Below are positions 54,651 through 64,000 of a DNA stretch of 64,000 nt, piece by piece; within the stretch, counting starts at the first letter, position 1; the number at the start of each line of letters is the position of its first letter. Source of the DNA: Isoetes taiwanensis (lineage: Eukaryota; Streptophyta; Lycopodiopsida; Isoetales; Isoetaceae); NCBI GenBank assembly GCA_021234155.1, contig JAJEKV010000003.1:28319166-28383165 (forward strand), written 5' to 3'. The notes below the pieces were generated by a model, which worked only from the letters and a program-made list of their open reading frames with translations, ran no database searches and had not been told where the DNA came from. Made by a program: the position numbers and the translations under genes.

Positions 54651-57600
54651 ACAAAACGGAAATTTTTGTGTATTGAAGCGCTTTCAAATAATCAGTGCAT
54701 GCTGGTGTTGGCCCATTGGCCAACCCTTGATATTTCATAAATTAGGCTACATTTATTTGGTTTCCCATAGCTTTGATTTTTCCTAAGTTTTATTTGTGCC
54801 CAACCCAACAAGCGAAATTTTCCCTCCCAAATACCATGTGACGTGGATGCCGTGTGGTGACGAGGATGCCGTGTGATATTTTGGGTATGTTTGGATGATC
54901 AATGCGAAACTTTTAACGGTTTTCGGTGTAGAAGCTTTTATAAGGGCAACAATTGCATGACAGAAAAACACAAGCCGTTTGCAAGACAGTCGCTTGCACA
55001 ACTTTGTCATGATGCCAGAAATTCCTATTGTATCTATCTTGTTAAATTGGGATTTTCCGGCTTGGTGGGAAAGTTTTTTGGTTTTTTTTTAAGTGTGATT
55101 TTCTAAGATTGTTAAGGATTTGGTGGCCGGGAAATATTAGCGTTCTTCCAGAAATCGAGAACATTTTTTTAGCATTTCTTTGAGCAAAGGTTTTTGGGGC
55201 CGATCTATTATCTCGGCATGCATGCCACGAATGCTGAAGATTGCAAGAGTGGCCTTGGTTGATTTTTATCCTGTTCAATGCCTTGCCCTTTATTGCAAAT
55301 TTGGGGTTCTTACAAGCCATATATGCATCTTAGCGGCATCCTCAATTGCATTCCGGATTGCACGAGCCTTCGATAATCTGCAGTTTGTAGCTCTTGCTGG
55401 AACCTGGTTATGGCATCTGATCCTGCAAATATGTATTTGGCTGGAAGAGGGCAAGACTCCTCTGCTTTGGTGGCTCGGAGTTCCATCGGCTTTCAGAACT
55501 ATGACACGGTTTCTTGGATTGTTTGTGGTAGGCACGGTTTCTTGACTGCATAAGTTCATCTTCATCCCTAGCCCACATCTTACAAGATTTTATAGCTTCC
55601 CAAGGTAAAACTTCTGATGCTGGTTACTGGTTGTGATTTTTATAGGTTGAACTTCTAGCAGATTATAGATGTTGGAGCTGTCATAGGTCATTTGATGGAC
55701 TTTTCCATGCAATTTACGCTTATATAAATATAAAATCACAACAATAAATGATGTTTTTGAATTTGTAAGTATTTTATCTATTTTTTATCGATGGATTTAT
55801 ATAGATCGCTTTCTATAACTGCGGCAAGGGTAACGGCCATGATGCAGAGCATACCACTGAAGTCCTCTTCATCACTGAAGGTCGTCTTCTGAGGTAAGGC
55901 AACAAATTGTCATAGCTCCGTAAACAATTGAATCTTCACATTTTAAATCTTTGCCCGCGGGCAAAGCGTTTCAGATAATATTTCTATGGAGCTACGGCAC
56001 GCCTTTAATTTCTTTTTTTGTGCGACACATTAGAAGCAGATAATTCACATCCATTGAGCTTAAAAAAGTTACTCCTGCTGGTCATGTTTGGATCACTATC
56101 TTAATAAAGAGCTTAGATGCATGCAGTTCCATGATCTAGGATTATGAATCAAGTTTTTCATGTCTAGGGCCCTTAGTCGAATCTCCTTAGCTGGGAATTC
56201 AGAGGCATTATGGCAACAAGCTGTAGATTACAAGATGGTTATGAATAATTGACTACATTCTACTTTGCCACTGCTCTTAGTTGGTTAATGATCTCTGATT
56301 CAGCAAAAACATCACATGTACCTTTTGCAAATGCTAGAGGCAAATCAATTTAGGTAGAACTTTTACTTGAGGTAATGTTATTGCCTGAATTTGATTTGTT
56401 AGAGGAAACAATACTACATTAAACAACTGTTAAGGTGTTACGCAGCATAGCAATGTATTTTGGACATGCTAGAATTGGTTAGCTATTATATTACTATTAG
56501 ATCTTCTGTTCTTTGTCATGACAAGAGTTGGATGTCTAGAGAGCAATTTCGTTTTTGCTAAGTTACAACAGTCGCTGAGGCTGCCAATGAATGCTTATGT
56601 CTTACACTGACACCAAGCGTGGTATAATTGATCCTCAGGTAACATCCACCTTATTATTATATGAAAATATATATTGGGATTTTCATCTCCAGCATATAAT
56701 ATTCTGCCTTATGGTCAGAGAACTGCATCAAAATTTGGTATACAGAATTGTATCGAATTTGGCCAATTACATTATTTTTGTACGACTTTTTAGGTATTAT
56801 TGCGTTTTGAGCAAGAATCTGATTTGTTCTTCCATATTCAGTAGAACAATTTCTTCCGTATTTGTTTATGCAGTAGTCTCTTGATGGTGATGAACAATTT
56901 TCTATACATAAGCAGGTGGGATCAAAGTTGAAGACTTCTTGGAACTCCTATTTCTAAGGCAAGTGTCGTTGAATCCATAAATGTTATTGCTGGACAGTTC
57001 CCCAGAGCCATAATTTCCTTTAAGTTCATCATTTGTACTTTTCTTCACGTGCATGTAATGTTCTGATGTAATTTTCTCGGTTCATAGCTCCAGTTCTCAT
57101 CTAGGCGGTTTCATTTGGTCAAGTGGAAAATGTAAGTTAATTATTCCTTACCTTGCATATAGTTAAAATTCTAGAACATTTCTACTATTTTAAGGTTTTT
57201 ATGCTTTGCATGTTGTTAATTTTTGGGAATTTTAGAAGGCTATTTGTGGTAGTACAGAGCTAATTATATTCAGTGTAATGCAATGCAATTTCAATCATCT
57301 GCATTACTTCTCATGAGCATATCTGTATCTATTTCTACTTTTCATGAATATGATGTTGAGAACTTGCTTCCATTTTTTCTTCTTTCACACTTCTCCCTTC
57401 AACTTCTTTCCTTTCAGATTGCAAATAGGCACAATGACATGCTAATAATGATGTACAAGAGCTTGGCATTAGCTATTATAAGTTATTTATGCTTTTATAG
57501 CATGAATCACAAGGTCTCAGATGTGCAATATTCCATTGCTTGAAACTTCTTTTCTTCTATATATTTTTGTTTTCTGATCATATAATCTTGAGAGATTGTA

Positions 57601-57879
57601 GAATCGACCTTGGTTGGAATGCAAGATAGGGTTATAGTTATAAGCTATTCCTTTTTAGGGATAAATTGTTTACTATATTTTGCTTGCTCCAATATGAATG
57701 CCTTGATCATAAACGTCTGGTCTAAATGGCATGGTTCAGAACTGTGATGTTTAAGCAACTACGGCTACATGGGTTTGCTTGAATGAAATAAATGGGCTGA
57801 GTTTTCTAATTGCAGAAGCATGCAGACTGGTTTGTTAACATGGTTGCATAGATAGGCATCTTTGTGGTGTAAGCCTTAT
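54651..57879. other. Helitron interior, possible further exon remnants
   Basis: Short exon-like pieces are bounded by plausible splice signals. One is YNCGKGNGHDAEHTTEVLF at about 55818-55890, ending in TCTGAG|GTAAGG. Another is IANRHNDMLIMMYKSLALA at 57419-57475 after CTTTCCTTTCAG. I cannot assign them to a family. The rest is AT-rich. Together they suggest at least one more captured gene. Confidence 0.35.
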
Positions 57880-58804
57880 GCCAACCTTTTGCCAATTTGT
57901 ATATAAATTAATGCGCCATGTTTCAAATGTTCCTTCTTTATTCATGTTCTAATGTTTTCAATGCTTTTTGCTTCAGGCTTTGTAAAGCTGGCCATGTGCA
58001 AGCGAAAATGCATATAGCAAGGGTTCAATTGTGTTCATACATTCTTGAGTTAATGATAAGTGTTGGTATTCTAAGAGCTTTGTTTATTCTTTCTTTCCTT
58101 TAAGATGGCTTTTATTACAATTGCAAGTGCCGCATGTGTTATTGGAGCTTGCTTTGCAATGAGAAGTATATGTGATGCAGTGAATTCAGTTTGAAAAATT
58201 CCTTCAATTATTTAAGGGAGCAGAAGGCATCGATCAGCTCCACTGCGGACTTGGCCACCATTGGCCTTATCACGAATATTATCGAGGTTTTGTGCAAGCG
58301 GTTTGTCTTGAGTGGGCTTTTCTAATCGGGCTTGCCTACTACTTGCCAAAATATTGTTATCTTCAATCCAATAGAGATCTAGGTACTTTTTACTGAATGT
58401 GTTGCGCGAACTCTTTAGCATATGGGTGAGAATGCTAAACCTCTAGCCAACAAGCACTTAACCATCATTATTCCAGTCATCAACCTGAATTTATATTTTG
58501 ATGGAAGTGCTAGCCATGCCATGATGTCAAGGGCTTAGCATATGATGTCATGAGCTCAACCAGAAGATATAAATGTATTGATGCTAGAACCTTAGAGACT
58601 TGAAGCCAACCTTTTGCCAATTTTTTGTATATAAATTAATGCGTCATGTTTCAAATGTTCCTTCTTTATTCATGTTCTAATGTTTACAATGCTTTTTGCT
58701 TCACGCTTTGTAAAGCTGGCCATGTGCAAGCGAAAATGCATATAGCAAGGGTTCAATCGTGTTCATACATTCTTGAGTTAATGATAAGTGCTGGGTATTC
58801 TAAG
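57880..58804. repeat. Direct repeats of about 198 bp, 57880-58075 and 58605-58804
   Basis: The two copies, 725 bases apart, start GCCAACCTTTTGCCAATTT, share GTTCCTTCTTTATTCATG and an exon-like LCKAGHVQAKMHIARVQ stretch, and end TATTCTAAG; identity is about 95%. In copy 1 the exon-like part follows TTGCTTCAG; in copy 2 this is TTGCTTCAC, so its acceptor is lost. Confidence 0.92.
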
Positions 58805-59626
58805 CTATTATGGGCAACTATATGGCTTCTTCATGCTTCTCATAGTTGTGATCATTGGTACAATTTTGTAATGAAATACTTACTAAAACTGGCTAAACTA
58901 TTTATCATGCTTAAGCTTTGGTTACACAAGTTGCATGGAGTATGCATTTGAGATGCCAGTACCAGTTCTAAATCTTTATGAATACTATATCACATGCCCA
59001 TAGAGAATCAAAGTGTACCGTTGACCATGTCCTTTGTTATGCAATATCCTATATAGTATGCCAACGTTCACTACTGAGGGAATAATTGTTAGTTAAATTG
59101 TTCGTAGACTCATTAAGTTTTTGCTTATTCATTGCACAATGCTTAGTTGCATTTTTCTCACTATGGGAGTTCTTGCATTATTGGGAGCTAGATGCAACAT
59201 TTGATGTCATGACAATGTCTAGCTAAGGAGGCGAAAGAAAATGTAAAATGAAAGTGCATATATGTTTAGTTACTAATAGACCCCCCATCGATATTTCCAA
59301 CTCACAATGAATACAACATCGTTCTTTATTGTTATATCATGGATTTTTGTATGTAGTCAAAGCCTCAATCAAGGGATGGAGTATGCTAGAAACGCCTTTT
59401 TGACATTTCTATCTATTTTATAATATGATGTATTTTGCCATGTAGCTAGAGGCGTCCTCTTTGGCACATTATACAGCAAATCAGCATAAAACATGCAATA
59501 ATCCCTCTCACATTCCAACTCACATTCACACCCTCCTCCCTTTTTAGCATCATGTCAGATACAAAAGTTGCTACATTCTTTATTCTAGCTAACAATCAAA
59601 CAACCACCCTTTCAAATTGTAGTAAA
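58805..59626. other. Helitron 3' part, no gene seen
   Basis: AT-rich DNA leading to the 3' hairpin at 59627. No coding or RNA feature is supported. Confidence 0.4.
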
Positions 59627-59654
59627 GCCCGGCAACGCCGGGCACCATAACTAG

Positions 59655-60320
59655 TCTCTTATAAATCTTGAATATTGAGTTGAGAGAGAGTTTGTTTGCT
59701 CTTGTTATATTCCGATTGCAGTTGTCTCAAACCTTTGTTGTGTCTATTGAATTGTCTGTAATAGTTGAATTTGGTGGTTCAGTGACATCAAATTCGCTAT
59801 TATATACTGCCAAAAAATATCATGTGCTTCTATATCAAAATCGTCTTGAAACAAGCAGGCTAGTGGTCTAGAGACACTTGCTTTGCCAGAGAAAAGAAAA
59901 GAAAAAAAAATCTTGATTTGGCTGTGCCAATTTTCAGCATACTCAATTTTTGCCATGTATCTCATTACGTTTGCATTTTTCACTTGAATTGTGCCCTTAA
60001 ACAATTCTGGATGTCTTGACCATTGTTTAGAACTTTAAATAGTGTGTTGGTCCAGAACCAGGCTGAGGCCAAATATATTTGAAGGTCCTACCGAGATCTT
60101 TACCTGGATGGTGTAATTTTGGCTCACTTTTGATACTACATTGAACAATAATGGGAGATGAAGATTTGTGCAGCTATTGCAGTTTCAGGAAATCTTGTAG
60201 ATTCGTGATGATATTCCATTTCATCATTTACTTGGATGTTTTGTACATGGCTTGCAATTCAGGCCTGAGATTTACTCGCAGATGTATGCGTATTTCAAAC
60301 TAGGATCCTTTGATAACTAG
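59655..60320. other. Flank right of the Helitron, no gene seen
   Basis: Short frames only. An A-rich run (59888-59909) is the only notable composition. Confidence 0.4.
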
Positions 60321-60557
60321 ATGCAGGTCTTCCACATGGTGAAGAACGTTGCAGATAAGTTCGCAATGATAGCTGAAGAAGATGTTGATGATAATGCTGC
60401 ATATGATGATAAGTTTGCATATGTGCAGACTGCAATGATAGCTGAAGAAGATGCCGATGATAATGCTGCATATGATGACGAGGAACATGATGATGTGATT
60501 CCTTTTCCAGAAATGGCAAGTGGAGAATCTGACTATGTGCTTATTGTGATTTGCTAG
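60321..60557 (+). CDS. Short acidic frame with a 23-residue repeat, hypothetical
   Basis: The frame has two copies of AMIAEEDxDDNAAYDD, a 69-bp tandem duplication at 60363 and 60432. It is strongly acidic, with no membrane segment or known domain. It may be part of the degraded coding region to its right or a chance product of repeat duplication. Sequence just before the ATG (TAACTAGATGCAG) offers no strong context. Confidence 0.3.
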   Translation: MQVFHMVKNVADKFAMIAEEDVDDNAAYDDKFAYVQTAMIAEEDADDNAAYDDEEHDDVIPFPEMASGESDYVLIVIC

Positions 60558-63245
60558 GCCCCATCATTAGTGAATGCCAAGTATTAGAATTTCATAATTT
60601 GCAAATAGGCCTTGTCGACCTCCGAGTTGACGAGAAGGCCTATTCTCGACTCACGAGTCGAGAAAGCCCTAAAATGCAAATACAGAGGAATCCAGACTTT
60701 TCATCCAACACCCTCCCTTCACTATACCAAAACACCATCTGCTTGCCATACTTACCCATGCTCAAGAGTGCATTCTCCACTCTCAAATTGCTGGTGCCTC
60801 TACCCAATCTGGGCCACTCTCCTTCAAATATTGCGAAGGAAAGGGGCTTAGCCTGGATAGAGGCCTCTGCGATCAGCGACTCAAGAATGCATTCAAACTC
60901 TCTGCTCACTTCAAGGAAGATCGGGATGGAAATTTCCAAGGTGAGAGAGAAGCTATTCAACATAGGGATCTTCGCGTCCAAGGTCTTGGATCTAGACGAG
61001 CAAATAAAGAAGTCGCAAAGGGCTGCCCAGAAGATGGAGTAACTTGCTCAGTTTTATCCACTGGGGATTGGCCACAAGTTGCTGCTGGATATAAGACACA
61101 TGAGGTTTGCACTGGTGAAGCGATCCTCTTCAATCACAGGGAATTCAATGCAGCTAACATGCTAGAGATACTTAATCTCATGGTGTGTCATCCTAGCAGA
61201 TCCGATGCCGGCAGATGTGATTCCATTCAGCAGAGCTACATGCGAATTGTTCAGATGGAGCCAGAGGAAGACCCAAAGGGTAAAGATGTGAGATTCTGGG
61301 TTGTGGATGGCCCACAATTCCATGAGGGCAGTGCAAGTATTGCAAACAGAGAAGGAGATCCTATAGAGGATCAAGTATCGGTATTCCAAACGAGAATGCA
61401 GAGTGCTGTCAGCAAATACACCACCAACCAAACTTGCCAGCATTAGCCATTGTCATAATACAATCGTGGTATTTTCCTTTTAGTGGACTTTCTTGACTCA
61501 CGAGTAGAGAAGGGCCCCAAATCTTGGGAGTCGCAAAAGCCTCCACGTCCTCTGTATTTGCCTTTCGGTGGACTTTCTTGACTCACGCGCGTCGAGAAGG
61601 CCCCAAGTCTTATATTATTGTCTTTCCGAGGAGGGAGGGTGGCCAAAAAAGGCCTCAATGTTGTCTGTTAAACCTTTAAAATGACAGAGCTGACTTAAAT
61701 TCTATTCATTTATTGCAGCCCATATCCTGACCAAATCATACACGCTCGGCAACAGTGGAAGGCATTGGGTTGTCCTCAATGTCCTAAAGGAAACAAGGCT
61801 CCTTCAGACAAGTGGAAGACCTTCGAGAAGTTGCATAGATGATGAAGATGAGAAGAAGAAAAAAAATAGCAAGAAAAGGCAGGGAATTCTTATCGGACCA
61901 GTATGATCTCATTCTATACAATGAAGCTTTCTGGGGAAAATGGACAGAGATCTGGGCCCTTTGGACGAAAGATAAGCTTGAAGATAGCAATGGAGAGTTG
62001 CCCACAAGGCCAGACCCAAAGTTGTTTGACAAGCAATTCATGAAAAGGATATAGGGCTTAACGGATAAAGAAATGCTAGATCTACATAGCAAAATACTGG
62101 ATGAGACTATCTTGCTAAGGGAGACAAGGAGCTGCAAAGGATTACGTATCGGTCCTGAAGAGGCAGTGTGCATTGAAAGAGGGTATCACAGAATTCTGCA
62201 ATATTGCCACCAATGCATGCCAAGATTTTGAATACTATAAGGTGACGACCTCGCTTGATGATGATGATATGAAGGAAATGAATCGGCTATGCCAGCTCTA
62301 CATCAATCTTAAGTGGGGCATCAAAACCGCCCGTTTCCTGAACGTGCTATAGCACTCCTAAAGCACAAGCTTGGGTGCCATTTAAAACGGACGATAGCTC
62401 TCCTCCTTACTTGTTAACCTTGGGCCACAAGGGGTTCAGTGGTCTGGAACTAGCAGCTGGGCCTGTGGCCTTATTTGCCTTATTCTATAAAAAAGCAGAT
62501 CTTGAACAATGGTATCTGGATATGACCGAGCTGGATACTTTCAGTTTCCTAATTTCTGCATGCCTGACAATCAGACAATTGTAGTCTCACAGTGGGCAAC
62601 AAATATTAATTTCAACAACAGAGTCTTGTATTCCATATACGAGCTAGAACGTGAGTGTAGACTTGGCCTACCAAAGGCACCAAGTTTTTCCAACATAGTT
62701 TTGGTCTTGGTTTCACGATCAACTGTAGTGTTGGACAAGTGGTGTTTGAGGCATCACTATGTGGATAAGTTCATGTTCTCTCATGAAAATATGGAACCCT
62801 AGAAGGGTGGCAGGTTTATGGAGGATGTGCCTTCACTTGATTAAAGTTAGCATTGATGGTGCTACAGGTACACAAGATTCTCATACGATTGAGAGTTATC
62901 AAGTACTTTATTATAAGCTTGGTCAAGGGAGATCAGATTGTGTGCGATTGGTACATGAATGACCTGTTCTCCCAAGGGGCTATGCTATATGGAATGAAGC
63001 CAATATCTGTGGTTAAGAACAAGGACCTGATTGAGACCATTACATCGTACTTGGATCTGTTTCATTACCATTTTCAAAATAGAGAGACGGATGGAAACTG
63101 TAAGGACGAAGATGATGGAGATAGAGAAGAAAAAGACAGCCAAGGTAGACACTCATATATCGAAGGCTTGGATGAAGTGGCAGTAGAACAAATAATGGAG
63201 AATCTTCTGGTGGGGTCAGTAATCTTTCCAAGCTCGAATATGTAG
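60558..63245 (+). pseudogene. Unrecognised multi-piece coding region, broken
   Basis: Coding-like pieces succeed each other on the plus strand in changing frames. A helical piece ends VLDLDEQIKKSQRAAQKME (61042); next is WPQVAAGYKTHEVCTGEAI to KYTTNQTCQH (61078-61443). After an acceptor-like TTTATTGCAG (61717), a Cys-containing HARQQWKALGCPQCPKGNK follows, then a basic/acidic piece (61839-62054). VVSQWATNINFNNRVLYSI to VVLDKWC is at 62580-62745 and VKGDQIVCDWYMNDLFSQG to 63245 closes the series. Stops and shifts are frequent, though some gaps could be introns. A VVLDxxC followed by a GRFMED block faintly resembles a methyltransferase nucleotide-binding loop; I would not assign it on that. The final codon abuts the dispersed repeat at 63236. 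Confidence 0.45.
61468..61625. repeat. Imperfect duplication with GACTCACG...GAGAAGG words
   Basis: TGGACTTTCTTGACTCACG followed by a GAGAAGG(G)CCCCAA block occurs at about 61482 and 61570. Related CTCGACTCACGAGTCGAGAA words, partly palindromic, occur at 60646-60665. This block may lie within an intron of the surrounding coding region. Confidence 0.75.
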
Positions 63246-63400
63246 CATAATAACAGGGGGTTGTTTTTGTAATTTTATACGCTTTTTGGCATTGTTTTTC
63301 TATGATTTTGGTGCTGTATTCATAGAGGCATACTAAATAGTATTTCTAGAGTGCGTCATTTTTAGGGCGTTGATTTAGATTGGCTTAAACAATCTAACGG
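63236..63400. repeat. Second copy of the dispersed repeat end at 39453-39620
   Basis: Same orientation and start (GAATATGTAGCATAATAACAGGGGG), about 78% alike over 165 bases by eye. Beyond 63400 the two loci diverge. The coding piece to the left ends within its first bases. Confidence 0.8.
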
Positions 63401-64000
63401 CTGTTATTACCATCACTCCATTCATATATATCAAAGCCCATAACTTTTGTCCTCCTGTAGCTTTCCTTCTCGATTATTGATGTTGCTCGCGGAGTCGATT
63501 GCTGCTACTTATCCATATGAAGTTATAGCTTTTGTTCTGCTAGTTAATGCTAGAGATTAGTTTTTATTATCTTTTTCGGTTCAACATAGTGCGTTAAAGC
63601 ATGGGCCACAGATGAGAATGACCAGCTCTCTGGCGATGTTGGCGACAATATGAAAATGATGCTTTTTGTTCTCAGCGCGAAAAAACCTTTGTTCTTCCAT
63701 GCTTCAGCGAAATCAAAAACCTTTGGGGCTCGTTTCTGCCATACATGTGTCTTTGTTCTTCCATGCTTCAGCGAAATCAGATAACCCTAAAACAAACCCT
63801 TCCTCTTTGGATATTTCTTATTCTGTCTCACGTGTGCAGGTGCTGCAGCTTCAAAGTTTCTTCAGGGCCAACCATCCGTTTTTCGGGAAGAGATCTGGTT
63901 CTGCTCTTTCAGGGTGCAACTCAACTGTTTCAATCTGTTCCAGGGACCGATTCTTACTGTGGCAGGGGGAGTTTCTTGCCTAATGCACTAAAAACCCTTG
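63401..64000. other. Right edge, with a 62-bp tandem duplication
   Basis: CTTTGTTCTTCCATGCTTCAGCGAAATCA occurs at 63689 and 63751 in a 105-codon plus-strand frame (63666-63983) that I do not recognise. Its Ser/Phe/Arg-rich N-terminus is transit-peptide-like, but the repetition makes a gene call unsafe. Confidence 0.4.

Larger units (their letters stand above)
49247..59654 (+). mobile_element. Probable 10.4-kb gene-capturing Helitron
   Basis: The 3' end is clear: perfect hairpin GCCCGGC-AAC-GCCGGGC (59627-59643), seven bases, CTAG (59651-59654), then T. The best 5' end is TCTATATATAATACTAAAG at 49247, preceded by A (49246), similar to the start of the Helitron at 21544. No Rep/helicase frame is seen. 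It contains uncoupling-protein exon remnants, a LINE and internal duplications. The 5' end is an inference; a closer, less typical start would give a smaller element. Confidence 0.6.

Overview
This window looks like nuclear DNA from a land plant. It is intron-bearing, rich in degraded retrotransposons, and carries a PLS-type pentatricopeptide-repeat gene, a plant-specific small membrane-protein gene, initiator-Met-primed LTR elements, L1-type LINEs, Helitrons and a U6-like pseudogene. The long, very regular PPR tandem and the mix of repeats fit a fern or another seed-free plant, but that placement is inference. Very little of the 64 kb is intact host gene.

Layout. 0-2 kb: 5' half of a decayed L1-type LINE (minus strand), running off the left edge. 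2-6 kb: repeat-only DNA, with an isolated tRNA-iMet primer-binding site, a CACTA-like terminus, a degenerate ~40-bp tandem array, two near-identical 387-bp units and GC-rich GATC repeats. 7-9 kb: a broken MULE-type SWIM protein. 10.3-11.2 kb: a two-exon gene for a small single-pass membrane protein of the Arabidopsis At5g65660 type. 12.1 kb: U6 snRNA pseudogene. 13.6-19 kb: nested debris of Ty3/Gypsy gag and integrase and of two LINEs. 19.8-25.3 kb: a coiled-coil, pol-less LTR-linked coding region split by a 1.9-kb Helitron that is mostly an almost pure purine tract. 25.6-28.9 kb: a RING-H2-like coiled-coil protein and a kinase-like protein, both broken, minus strand. 30.1 kb: a cluster of short palindromes. 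31.8-34.2 kb: a LINE with an open 679-codon reverse-transcriptase frame. 36.8-42.5 kb: a Ty1/Copia element with both LTRs, missing its RT and invaded by other repeats, including a 640-bp foldback. 44.3-47.0 kb: the intact PPR gene. 49.2-59.65 kb: a probable 10.4-kb Helitron carrying exon remnants of a mitochondrial uncoupling-protein gene and a second type of LINE. 60.5-63.2 kb: an unrecognised, broken coding region, then a repeat shared with the Copia insertion.

The two genes most likely to be functional are the PPR gene (predicted organelle RNA-binding protein) and the At5g65660-like gene. Everything else is mobile DNA, relics or unassigned sequence, so no operon-like or pathway-level cooperation is visible. 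The strongest structural result is that removing the Helitron at 21544-23466 rejoins a host reading frame exactly, and that its 3' hairpin matches the one at 59.63 kb with a compensatory base-pair change.
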